DNA of 6,065 nucleotides from Pseudomonadota bacterium. Its GTDB lineage: Bacteria > Pseudomonadota > Alphaproteobacteria > Rhizobiales > Devosiaceae. Positions 1-5,478 of the stretch are shown piece by piece. Positions within the stretch are counted from its first letter, which is position 1. Each line of letters opens with the position of its first letter. The stretch covers positions 1-6,065 of the forward strand of contig JAEZKB010000068.1 of NCBI GenBank assembly GCA_023415605.1, read 5' to 3'. A program made the translations under genes and the position numbers. The notes beneath the pieces are model-generated. The model was given only the letters and a program-made list of their open reading frames with translations. It was not told the DNA's origin and did no database searches.

Positions 1-129
1 CTTCAGTCGCGGTCTACCCTCAAACTCCCCACCCCATCATGTCCCACCACCACATCGCATCATCCTCGAGCGTGGCATGGCTTGGGCAGCGCGGTGAGTC
101 CTGCCGCCCACCGAGGATTCACGTGGAAC

Positions 130-157
130 AAAAAAGGCCGGGATTGCTCCCGGCCTT
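130..157 (-). terminator. Intrinsic terminator of the hslVU operon
   Basis: A perfect 10-bp inverted repeat (134-143 against 148-157) encloses a 4-base loop. Its core is GGCCGGGA/TCCCGGCC. Read on the minus strand, the hairpin runs into six consecutive T residues (complement of A130-A135), the usual form of a Rho-independent terminator. It lies about 30 bases past the hslU stop codon and has the right polarity to end hslVU transcripts. Confidence 0.9.
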
Positions 158-160
158 GAG

Positions 161-178
161 GCTTTCCGCCAGGAAAGC
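161..178 (-). other. Small hairpin between hslU stop and terminator
   Basis: GCTTTCC (161-167) and GGAAAGC (172-178) form a perfect 7-bp stem with a 4-base loop. It lies just before the main terminator hairpin on the hslU transcript. No T-run follows it, so it is probably not a terminator itself. It may protect the 3' end of the mRNA or simply be incidental. Confidence 0.4.
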
Positions 179-187
179 TGAAGGGGA

Positions 188-1489
188 TTACAGCACGAAG
201 CGGCTGAGGTCGGCGTCTTCGGCCATCTTGCCGATGCGCTCGCCGACATAGCCGGCATCGATCTTGATGCTCTGGCCCGACTTGTCCGGCGCGTCGAAGG
301 AGATGTCCTCGACCAGCCGCTCCATGATGGTCTGCAGCCGGCGGGCGCCGATATTCTCGACCGTGGCGTTGACCTTGACCGCCGCGTCGGCAATCGACTC
401 GACCGCCTCCTGGGTGAAGTCGAGGGTCAGCCCCTCGGTGTTCATCAGTGCCGTGTACTGCTTGATTAGACTCGCATCGGTATCGTTGAGGATGCGGATC
501 AGGTCGTCGCGGGTCAGCGCCTTGAGTTCGACGCGGATCGGCAAGCGGCCCTGAAGCTCAGGCAACAGGTCCGACGGCTTGGCGACATGGAAGGCGCCCG
601 AGGCGATAAAGAGGATGTGGTCCGTCTTAACCGGGCCGTACTTGGTCGAGACCGTCGTGCCTTCGATGAGCGGCAGCAGGTCGCGCTGCACGCCCTCGCG
701 GGAAACGCCGCCGCTCCAGTTGCCGCTGGTGGTGATCTTGTCGATTTCGTCGATAAAGACGATGCCGTTGTTTTCGACGAGGTCCACCGCGTCACGGGTC
801 AGCTGATCCTGATCGAGCAGCTTGTCGGCCTCCTCGGCGAGGAGCAGCGCGTGGCTGTCCTTCACCTTGACCTTCCGCTTGACGCCGCGGCCGCCAAAGG
901 CCTTGCCCAGCATGTCCTGGATGTTGATCATCCCGACATTGGCTCCGGGAATCTCGAACATGCCCGGGCCACCGGCCGAGGCCTGCACTTCGATCTCGAT
1001 CTCCTTGTCGTCGAGCTCGCCCGCCCGCAGCTTCTTGCGGAAGCTCTCGCGGGTCGAGGGCGCGGCGGACGAGCCGACTAGCGCATCGACGACACGCTCT
1101 TCGGCATTGTGGTGGGCCTGCGCCTGGACGCCGTCGCGACGTTTGTCGCGCAGCAGAGAAATGCCGGCCTCGACCAGGTCGCGGATGATCTGCTCGACGT
1201 CGCGGCCGACATAGCCCACTTCGGTGAACTTGGTGGCCTCGACCTTGATGAACGGCGCCTGGGCCAGTTTCGCCAGTCGGCGGCTGATCTCGGTCTTGCC
1301 GACGCCCGTCGGCCCGATCATCAGGATGTTCTTGGGCGTGACTTCCTGGCGCAGGTCATCGGGCAGCTGCTGGCGGCGCCAGCGGTTGCGCAGCGCCACG
1401 GCGACCGCGCGCTTGGCATCCTGCTGGCCGACAATGTTGCGGTCGAGCTCGGAAACGATCTCGCGCGGCGAAAAATTGGTGTCACTCAT
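188..1489 (-). CDS. hslU: HslU, ATPase subunit of the HslUV protease
   Basis: HslU is the AAA+ (Clp/Hsp100 family) unfoldase that caps the HslV peptidase in the cytoplasm and feeds it unfolded proteins. The product is 433 aa, close to the family norm of about 435-443. Visible motifs are Walker A GPTGVGKT (59-66), the GYVG pore loop (92-95), a charged intermediate domain at about 105-235, Walker B with FIDEIDK (245-251), QGRLP (313-317), and the sensor-2 region GARRL (381-385). The C-terminal tail LSRFVL is the segment that docks into HslV. The reading frame is open 48 bases further upstream to an ATG at 1537. I chose the ATG at 1489 because AAGGAA (complement of 1496-1501) sits 6 bases before it and MSDTNFSPREIVSELD is the usual N-terminus. 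The gene follows hslV after 47 bases and is almost certainly cotranscribed with it. Confidence 0.97.
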   Translation of the reverse strand: MSDTNFSPREIVSELDRNIVGQQDAKRAVAVALRNRWRRQQLPDDLRQEVTPKNILMIGPTGVGKTEISRRLAKLAQAPFIKVEATKFTEVGYVGRDVEQIIRDLVEAGISLLRDKRRDGVQAQAHHNAEERVVDALVGSSAAPSTRESFRKKLRAGELDDKEIEIEVQASAGGPGMFEIPGANVGMINIQDMLGKAFGGRGVKRKVKVKDSHALLLAEEADKLLDQDQLTRDAVDLVENNGIVFIDEIDKITTSGNWSGGVSREGVQRDLLPLIEGTTVSTKYGPVKTDHILFIASGAFHVAKPSDLLPELQGRLPIRVELKALTRDDLIRILNDTDASLIKQYTALMNTEGLTLDFTQEAVESIADAAVKVNATVENIGARRLQTIMERLVEDISFDAPDKSGQSIKIDAGYVGERIGKMAEDADLSRFVL

Positions 1490-1536
1490 CGATTGTTCCT
1501 TCCGGGCGCCCGTCCGGCACGCCCAGCCGCCCGCCA

Positions 1537-2115
1537 TCAGGCTTGCAGCGGCTTGCTTTCGTTCGCGTCGATCGACTCGAGCGTCACGTTCTCATTGGTA
1601 TAGATGCAGACTTCGGCCGCGATCTTCATCGCCTTGCGGGCAATCTGCTCGGCATCCATCTCGGTGTTTTCGCTGAGCGCCAGCGCCGCCGAATAGGCAT
1701 AGTTGCCGCCCGAGCCGATGGCGATCACGTCATGGTCAGGCGTCAGCACGTCGCCGGTGCCGGTCAGGACCAGCGTATCCTTCTTGTCGGCGACGATCAT
1801 CATCGCCTCGAGGCGCCGCAGGTACCGGTCGGTGCGCCAGTCCTTGGCGAGTTCGACGGCCGCGCGCATCAGCTGGTCCGGATACTGCTCGAGCTTGGCT
1901 TCGAGGCGCTCGAAGAGGGTGAAGGCATCCGCGGTGGCACCGGCAAAGCCGCCGATCACCTTGCCGCCGGCAAGCGGGCGCACCTTGCGCGCCTGATGCT
2001 TCATCACCGTATTGCCGACGGAAACCTGTCCGTCACCGGCCACCACGACCTTCGATCCCTTGCGGACCGCCACGATGGTCGTTCCATGCCAGCCGGGAAA
2101 TTCATTGTCCGACAT
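1537..2115 (-). CDS. hslV: HslV, peptidase subunit of the HslUV protease
   Basis: HslV is the proteasome-beta-like threonine peptidase that forms the chamber closed by HslU. The product is 192 aa. The sequence HGTTIVAVRKG places the catalytic threonine at residue 12, so an 11-residue propeptide must be removed to expose it. In E. coli only the initiator Met precedes this Thr. Counting from the new N-terminus, the conserved active-site partners are D28 (in AGDGQ) and K44 (E. coli D17 and K33). GNTVMK, GGFAGATADAFTLFE, ELAKDWRTDRYLRRLEA and IAIGSGGNYA are further family signatures. The start codon has GGAG 6 bases upstream. It is the first gene of the hslVU operon and is transcribed divergently from hisB. 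In many proteobacteria this operon is under heat-shock sigma factor RpoH control; that regulation is family knowledge and is not proven here. Confidence 0.97.
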   Translation of the reverse strand: MSDNEFPGWHGTTIVAVRKGSKVVVAGDGQVSVGNTVMKHQARKVRPLAGGKVIGGFAGATADAFTLFERLEAKLEQYPDQLMRAAVELAKDWRTDRYLRRLEAMMIVADKKDTLVLTGTGDVLTPDHDVIAIGSGGNYAYSAALALSENTEMDAEQIARKAMKIAAEVCIYTNENVTLESIDANESKPLQA

Positions 2116-2209
2116 TCGCTACTCCAATCGGCCAGTCAGCACGCGTCTTCAGCGCTGACCGCCTGGTCAAACTGTCTCCGACAGCGGCGCTCCACGAGCC
2201 GCGGCCATC

Positions 2210-2219
2210 GGTCATGACC
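2210..2219. promoter_or_regulatory. 10-bp palindrome at the predicted hslVU start site
   Basis: GGTCATGACC is a perfect palindrome that lies directly downstream of the candidate -10 box of hslVU and would overlap the transcription start. A position like this suits a repressor operator, but no known regulator is implied and a 10-bp palindrome can occur by chance. Confidence 0.25.
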
Positions 2220-2220
2220 C

Positions 2221-2248
2221 TATTTAGGCACGGGGCGGCGGATTGCAA
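2221..2248 (-). promoter_or_regulatory. Candidate promoter for hslVU
   Basis: On the minus strand TTGCAA (complement of 2243-2248) and TAAATA (complement of 2221-2226) are separated by 16 bases. They resemble -35 and -10 elements and would start transcription near 2213, giving a leader of about 100 bases before hslV. CCTAAAT at the -10 could also suit an alphaproteobacterial RpoH promoter, which would fit the known heat induction of hslVU, but the -35 lacks the usual CTTGAA. The A/T-rich TATTTA block stands out in this GC-rich gap. The call rests on sequence match only. Confidence 0.4.
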
Positions 2249-2310
2249 CGAAGCCAAGGCACTGGCCGAACGGCTAGTGTCACCGAGGTTACCGGCTCTT
2301 CAACCCTTTG

Positions 2311-2326
2311 GCGCTAGATGCTAGAG
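2311..2326 (+). repeat. CTAG-rich element upstream of hisB (copy 1)
   Basis: GCGCTAGATGCTAGAG contains two CTAG tetramers in mirror arrangement around ATG. It lies 24 bases before the hisB start codon, just upstream of its ribosome-binding site. A near-identical element follows hisB at 2946-2960 and differs only in the central spacer (AT here, C there). Confidence 0.5.
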
Positions 2327-2350
2327 AGCCCGCGTCCAGGAGCCAGCGTC

Positions 2351-2938
2351 ATGCGTACCGCCGAAATCGCCCGAAAGACCAACGAGACCGACATCACCGT
2401 GTCGGTGAACCTCGACGGCACCGGCGTGCACGATATCCAGACCGGCATCGGTTTTCTCGATCACATGCTCGACCAGCTGGCCAAGCATTCGCTGATCGAC
2501 ATCAAGGTCCGCGCCAAGGGCGACCTGCATATCGACTTCCACCACACCGCTGAAGACGTCGGCATTGCGCTGGGCGAGGCGGTGAAGAAAGCGCTTGGTG
2601 ACAAGAAGGGTATCGGCCGCTATGCCAGCGCCGACCTGCCGATGGATGGCACCCTGACGCGCGTGGCGCTGGATGTCTCCGGCCGCCCCTTCCTCGTCTG
2701 GAAGGTCGAGTTCACCCGCGACAAGGTCGGGGAGATGGATACCGAACTCTTCCGCGAGTGGTTCCAGGCCTTCGCGATGAACGCCGGCATCACCCTCCAT
2801 GTCGAAACCTTCTACGGCGACAACAACCACCACGTCGCGGAGTCGGCATTCAAGGCCCTGGCCCGCGCGCTACGACTGGCAGTGGAGATCGACCCGCGCG
2901 CCAAGGACAGGATCCCGTCGACCAAGGGGACGCTCTAG
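2351..2938 (+). CDS. hisB: HisB, imidazoleglycerol-phosphate dehydratase
   Basis: HisB is a cytoplasmic Mn-dependent enzyme that dehydrates imidazole glycerol phosphate to imidazole acetol phosphate, the step after HisHF in histidine synthesis. The product is 195 aa, the normal length of the monofunctional enzyme; there is no fused histidinol-phosphatase domain as in E. coli. The two metal-binding motifs are HHTAED (64-69) and HHVAE (160-164), each followed by the alpha-helical repeat of the half-barrel fold. FLDHML (35-40) and KHSL (45-48) supply further conserved histidines. The motif residue before HHT is Phe where many relatives have Asp. The frame opens upstream at 2318, but ATG 2351 is preferred: AGGAG (2338-2342) lies 8 bases before it and MRTAEI is the usual beginning. 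It diverges from hslV and ends 16 bases from the stop codon of a convergent GNAT gene. I see no convincing sigma-70 promoter upstream. Confidence 0.97.
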   Translation: MRTAEIARKTNETDITVSVNLDGTGVHDIQTGIGFLDHMLDQLAKHSLIDIKVRAKGDLHIDFHHTAEDVGIALGEAVKKALGDKKGIGRYASADLPMDGTLTRVALDVSGRPFLVWKVEFTRDKVGEMDTELFREWFQAFAMNAGITLHVETFYGDNNHHVAESAFKALARALRLAVEIDPRAKDRIPSTKGTL

Positions 2939-2961
2939 CTCCGGTGCGCTAGCGCTAGAGC
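2932..2961. terminator. Inverted repeat between convergent hisB and GNAT stops
   Basis: GCTCTAGC (2932-2939) and GCTAGAGC (2954-2961) are perfect 8-bp reverse complements separated by 14 bases. One arm carries the hisB stop codon TAG (2936-2938) and the other the GNAT stop codon (2955-2957, minus strand). The location between two converging genes suggests a bidirectional termination or transcript-end hairpin. No T-run follows on either strand, so it is not a standard intrinsic terminator. Confidence 0.35.
2946..2960 (+). repeat. CTAG-rich element downstream of hisB (copy 2)
   Basis: GCGCTAGCGCTAGAG repeats the two blocks GCGCTAG and GCTAGAG seen before hisB, here separated by one base instead of two. 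The first ten bases form the perfect palindrome GCGCTAGCGC. The element contains the stop codon of the leftward GNAT gene (2955-2957). Confidence 0.5.
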
Positions 2962-3446
2962 ACCTTCGTCATCACGTAGTCGGTGAAATCGAACGGCCCC
3001 ATCTTCACCGGGACCTCTTTCTCGACGGCAAAGCCGTACTTCTTGTAGAACTCGATGGCCTTGGTGTTGCCGTTGTTGACATTGAGCGACAGCGCACGCT
3101 GCGGCGCGAAATACTCCTTGGCAGTACCCATCAGCGCCCGGCCGATGCCCAGCCCCTGCTTGGTGGGCAGGATGTAGAGCTTCTTGATCCAGGTAACGTC
3201 GTCTTCCTTGAACGAGGCGACGAAGCCCGAATCCTGGCCATGATGCCGGGCGACCCAGAACACGTGGCCGAGCGCCTCCATGTCATTGCGCAGTGTCTCG
3301 AGGTCATAGATGTCCTCGAGCATCATTTCGATCTGGTGCCGCTCGATCACCCCGGCAAAGGCCGTCGGCCAGGTTTCGTTGGCGATCGCCTGCACGATCG
3401 GCAGTTCGTCGGCCGCGATGCGGCGAATGGCAATCGGGTCCGACAT
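2955..3446 (-). CDS. GNAT family N-acetyltransferase
   Basis: The 163-aa product has the GCN5-related acetyltransferase fold, which moves the acetyl group from acetyl-CoA to an amine. The acetyl-CoA pyrophosphate loop is visible in KKLYILPTKQGLGIGRALM (88-106), with the Q-x-x-G-x-G signature at Q97, G100 and G102. Motif B follows as LNVNNGNTKAIEFYKKYGF (121-139), in which the asparagines and Tyr134 are typical of the family. The N-terminal part (about 1-60) would form the substrate side and gives no clear clue to the substrate. Similar proteins act on small molecules, antibiotics, or protein N-termini such as ribosomal ones, and I cannot choose between these. The start ATG has only a weak GAG upstream, but it lies 12 bases after the stop of the preceding small gene, so translation is probably coupled to that gene. 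It converges with hisB. Confidence 0.9.
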   Translation of the reverse strand: MSDPIAIRRIAADELPIVQAIANETWPTAFAGVIERHQIEMMLEDIYDLETLRNDMEALGHVFWVARHHGQDSGFVASFKEDDVTWIKKLYILPTKQGLGIGRALMGTAKEYFAPQRALSLNVNNGNTKAIEFYKKYGFAVEKEVPVKMGPFDFTDYVMTKVL

Positions 3447-3458
3447 GTCAGGTCTCGA

Positions 3459-3617
3459 TCAGGCGAAGCCGGCTGATCCGGCTGCGATGAAAACCACCGC
3501 CACAAAGAGCGCCATGAAGATGATGAGCCCGACAGCGACCCCGCCTACGAAGATGCCCTGGCTCGGGACCGAGCCCATCGAGCCCTCACCGTGTGGATCC
3601 TGTGCACCTGCAGCCAT
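3459..3617 (-). CDS. Small single-span membrane protein, 52 aa
   Basis: I do not recognise this protein as a named family. It has a hydrophilic, Gly-rich N-terminus (AAGAQDPHGEGSMGSVPSQ) followed by one strongly hydrophobic stretch at about 21-46 that ends almost at the C-terminus. This is consistent with a one-pass inner-membrane protein. The frame opens further upstream at 3698, but the start at 3617 is favoured because a perfect AGGAGG Shine-Dalgarno site lies 6 bases before it. The extra upstream residues (Arg-rich, crossing a hairpin) look like leader translation. The next gene, a GNAT acetyltransferase, begins 12 bases after the stop, so the two likely form one transcript. The strong ribosome site argues that the small frame is real and well translated. 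Resemblance to an aa3-type oxidase subunit IV-like or other tiny membrane protein cannot be judged by eye. Confidence 0.75.
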   Translation of the reverse strand: MAAGAQDPHGEGSMGSVPSQGIFVGGVAVGLIIFMALFVAVVFIAAGSAGFA

Positions 3618-3623
3618 TTCGTT

Positions 3624-3629
3624 CCTCCT
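3624..3629 (-). promoter_or_regulatory. Perfect Shine-Dalgarno site that fixes the smORF start
   Basis: The minus strand reads AGGAGG (complement of CCTCCT), six bases before ATG 3617. It is the strongest ribosome-binding site in the window and is the reason for choosing the 52-aa form over the 79-aa extension. Confidence 0.85.
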
Positions 3630-3634
3630 CGTAA

Positions 3635-3672
3635 GCCGGGTGTCGCGCCGCCGCGCGGCCTTCCAACCCGGC
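3635..3672 (-). other. GC-rich hairpin just upstream of the smORF ribosome site
   Basis: GCCGGGT (3635-3641) and ACCCGGC (3666-3672) are perfect 7-bp reverse complements. They enclose a GC-rich segment that contains the palindrome CCGCGCGG (3651-3658). On the leftward transcript this would fold directly before the AGGAGG site, leaving that site exposed. It could stabilise the 5' end or modulate translation; the function is inferred from position only. Confidence 0.35.
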
Positions 3673-3677
3673 GGGTT

Positions 3678-3705
3678 TTGGTCTAAGGCCAACCGCACCT
3701 ACCTT
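3678..3705 (+). promoter_or_regulatory. Weak candidate promoter for the DUF2628-hisHAF unit
   Basis: TTGGTC (3678-3683) and TACCTT (3700-3705) are 16 bases apart and would place the start near 3712, giving a very short leader before GTG 3732. The match to the sigma-70 consensus is modest. A promoter is expected somewhere in 3618-3731 because the preceding gene on this strand, hisB, is separated by two opposite-strand genes. Confidence 0.3.
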
Positions 3706-3731
3706 ATCAAAGGTTCTTCACGAGGAAAGCC

Positions 3732-4100
3732 GTGACCCTTTATTCCGTCTTCGAGCGTCCCAACGAGATCGCGCCGGCCGTCGTTCCGGAGAAATTCTCA
3801 TGGGCAGCGGCCATCCTGCCGCCGGTTTACGCGCTCTATCACGGACTCTGGCTCGGGCTGTTCCTCTGGGTGGTGGGCGTTGTCGCCATTGCTGTCGCCA
3901 GCCTTTGGGTCGGTGGCGAAACGGCATTCTGGCTTTATCTGCTGCTCGCCGCGTTGGCCGGCTTCGAGGCCGCCGGGTTCCGTCGCGGCAAGCTCAGAGC
4001 AAAGGGCTGGACCTATCGCACCGACATCGTCGCCGTCGCGCCCGACCTGGCGCAGCGCGACTGGATCGCTGCGCGACCGAGTGTGAGCACCTCCGCGTGA
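3732..4100 (+). CDS. DUF2628-like membrane protein
   Basis: The 122-aa product resembles the DUF2628 family of uncharacterised small bacterial membrane proteins. The N-terminus (MTLYSVFERP) is followed by a KFSWAAAILPPVYALYHGLWLG-type segment (21-42) rich in aromatic residues and prolines. Hydrophobic spans lie at about 38-58 and 63-82, and a basic stretch (FRRGKLRAKGW, 83-93) precedes a soluble C-terminal tail. The family assignment comes from pattern memory. The start is GTG, the only usable start in frame, with AGGA 5 bases upstream. The stop overlaps the hisH start in the sequence GTGA, so translation of hisH is probably coupled to this gene. A gene of this kind beside hisH is something I associate with rhizobial his clusters, yet a role in histidine synthesis is not known to me. 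Confidence 0.8.
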   Translation: MTLYSVFERPNEIAPAVVPEKFSWAAAILPPVYALYHGLWLGLFLWVVGVVAIAVASLWVGGETAFWLYLLLAALAGFEAAGFRRGKLRAKGWTYRTDIVAVAPDLAQRDWIAARPSVSTSA

Positions 4101-4750
4101 CCCAGACCGTTGCTATCATCGACTACGGCTCGGGCAATCTCCGCTCCGCCGCCAACGCCTTCGAACGTGCCGTACGTGAAGCCGCGGCCGACGCCGAAAT
4201 CCTCGTCACCGACGATCCCGAGCGCGTCCGCAAGGCCGACCGCATCGTCTTGCCCGGCGTCGGTGCCTTCGCCGATTGCCGCGCCGGCCTCGACGCCGTC
4301 ACCGGCATGGTCGAGGTGCTCGAAGAGCGCGTTACCCGCGGCGGCGCACCGTTTCTCGGCATCTGCGTCGGCATGCAGCTGATGGCCGAAGAGGGCCGCG
4401 AAAAGTCCATTACCAAGGGCCTTGGCTGGATCCCGGGCGCGGTGGTTCGCATCGAGCCCAAAGGCGACCTCAAGGTGCCGCATATGGGCTGGAACACGCT
4501 CACGTTCCACCAGCCGCACAAGCTGCTGGCCGGCATCCCCGATGGCGAAAGTGGGCTGCATGCCTATTTCGTTCACTCCTACCACCTCGCCACCGCGAGT
4601 CCGGAGACGCTGATCGCCACGGCCGACTATGGCCAGCAGGTCACCGCCATCGTCGGCCGTGACAACATCTTCGGGACCCAGTTCCACCCGGAGAAGAGCC
4701 AGACCCTCGGCCTGGCCCTGATCCGCAATTTCCTGGAGTGGACGCCGTGA
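4097..4750 (+). CDS. hisH: HisH, glutaminase subunit of IGP synthase
   Basis: HisH is a class I glutamine amidotransferase. It hydrolyses glutamine and passes ammonia through a channel to HisF, which converts PRFAR to imidazole glycerol phosphate and AICAR. The 217-aa product has the full catalytic triad: Cys90 in FLGICVGMQLM, His197 and Glu199 in GTQFHPEKS. IIDYGSGNL (7-15) and LPGVGAFADC (52-61) are family signatures, the latter preceding the oxyanion region. The start is GTG 4097, chosen because TQTVAIIDYGSGN is the usual beginning; the longer frame back to 3800 is a shadow of the DUF2628-like gene. There is no strong ribosome site, but the 4-base overlap with the upstream stop suggests coupled re-initiation. 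Length is in the normal range (about 200-220 aa). Confidence 0.96.
   Translation: MTQTVAIIDYGSGNLRSAANAFERAVREAAADAEILVTDDPERVRKADRIVLPGVGAFADCRAGLDAVTGMVEVLEERVTRGGAPFLGICVGMQLMAEEGREKSITKGLGWIPGAVVRIEPKGDLKVPHMGWNTLTFHQPHKLLAGIPDGESGLHAYFVHSYHLATASPETLIATADYGQQVTAIVGRDNIFGTQFHPEKSQTLGLALIRNFLEWTP
4735..4738 (+). promoter_or_regulatory. Ribosome site that decides the hisA start
   Basis: GGAG lies 8 bases before GTG 4747. An earlier in-frame GTG at 4738 overlaps this motif and would have no ribosome site of its own, so 4747 is the better start. Confidence 0.7.
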
Positions 4751-5478
4751 TCCTGTTTCCGGCCATCGATCTCAAGGACGGCAAGTGCGTCCGCCTGAAA
4801 CTCGGCGACATGGACCAGGCGACGGTCTTTAACGACTCGCCGGCCGCCCAAGCCAAGAGTTTCGAGGACCAGGGCTTTGACTATCTTCACGTCGTCGACC
4901 TCAACGGCGCCTTTGCCGGCGAGAGCGTCAACGGCGCGGCAGTCGAGGCTATCCTCGGAGCAGTCAATTTCCCGGTCCAGCTCGGCGGTGGCATCCGCAC
5001 CCTGGCCCATATCGAGAGCTGGCTCGACAAAGGGCTGAGCCGCGTCATCCTGGGCACGGTCGCGGTTCGCGACCCGGCGCTGGTCCGCGAAGCGGCGGCG
5101 AAATTCCCCGGCAAGGTCGCTGTCGGCATCGACGCCAAGGGCGGCAAGGTGGCGGTCGAAGGCTGGGCCGAGACCTCCGAACTCTCCGTCATCGATCTCG
5201 CCAAGCGCTTCGAGGGCGCCGGTGTCGCGGCCATCATCTACACCGACATCGATCGCGACGGCATTTTGACGGGCATCAACTGGGACGCGACGCTGGAGCT
5301 GGCCCGCGCCGTCTCGATCCCGGTCATCGCCTCGGGCGGCCTCGCCTCGATGGACGACATCCGCCGCATGACCCGCCCCGACGCACAGGTGCTCGAAGGC
5401 GCCATCTCCGGTCGCGCGCTCTATGACGGCCGGATTGATTCACGTGAAGCACTCGCGCTGCTGAAGGCGGCCGCGTGA
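4747..5478 (+). CDS. hisA: HisA, ProFAR isomerase
   Basis: HisA is a (beta/alpha)8-barrel enzyme that opens the ribose ring of ProFAR by Amadori rearrangement to PRFAR, the substrate of HisHF. The product is 243 aa, the normal size. Catalytic Asp8 lies in ILFPAIDLKDG, and the general acid Asp129 in VGIDAKGGKVAVEGW. LGGGIR (79-84) and ASGG (195-198) form the two phosphate-binding loops, and IIYTDIDRDG is the conserved strand-5/6 segment. The GTG start at 4747 gives the standard N-terminus (V/M)ILFPAID. The frame reaches back three codons to another GTG at 4738, which I reject. The start overlaps the hisH stop as GTGA, and the stop overlaps the next gene's start the same way. Confidence 0.96.
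   Translation: MILFPAIDLKDGKCVRLKLGDMDQATVFNDSPAAQAKSFEDQGFDYLHVVDLNGAFAGESVNGAAVEAILGAVNFPVQLGGGIRTLAHIESWLDKGLSRVILGTVAVRDPALVREAAAKFPGKVAVGIDAKGGKVAVEGWAETSELSVIDLAKRFEGAGVAAIIYTDIDRDGILTGINWDATLELARAVSIPVIASGGLASMDDIRRMTRPDAQVLEGAISGRALYDGRIDSREALALLKAAA

Larger units (their letters stand above)
2116..2350. other. Divergent hslV-hisB intergenic region
   Basis: This 235-base gap holds regulatory sequence only. It carries the candidate leftward hslVU promoter (2221-2248), the palindrome GGTCATGACC (2210-2219), and a 6-bp inverted repeat GTCAGC/GCTGAC (2135-2140 and 2154-2159) in the hslV leader. On the hisB side it holds the CTAG-rich element at 2311-2326 and the hisB ribosome site AGGAG (2338-2342). 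I see no tRNA, small ORF with a good ribosome site, or classic his attenuator: there is no run of histidine codons before hisB. Confidence 0.6.

Noticed and set aside
94..122. Possible hairpin GTGAGTCC/GGATTCAC
   Set aside because: It has one non-Watson-Crick pair and a 13-base loop, with no T-run or adjacent gene to give it meaning.
39..251. Plus-strand 70-aa open frame at the left end
   Set aside because: It runs through the hslU terminator and into the hslU coding sequence, has no ribosome site, and has low-complexity composition.
1490..1537. N-terminal extension of HslU by 16 residues
   Set aside because: The upstream ATG overlaps the hslV stop. The family N-terminus and the AAGGAA site support ATG 1489.
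1543..2217. Long plus-strand open frame (224 aa) opposite hslV
   Set aside because: It mirrors hslV codon by codon on the other strand, a common artefact of high GC. The product looks like no family and lacks a good ribosome site.
2327..2350. Histidine-codon leader peptide (attenuator) before hisB
   Set aside because: No short open frame with a run of histidine codons is present in the 2220-2350 stretch.
2321..2833. Minus-strand open frame (170 aa) opposite hisB
   Set aside because: It is a shadow of hisB, with no recognisable protein features and no ribosome site.
3682..3710. Minus-strand promoter TTGATA/CTTAGA for the smORF-GNAT pair
   Set aside because: The -35 is good, but the -10 matches the consensus at only two positions at any sensible spacing.
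4013..4687. Long minus-strand open frame (224 aa) opposite hisH
   Set aside because: It is antisense to a complete hisH with all catalytic residues, and its Gly/Asp/Val-rich composition is typical of a shadow frame.
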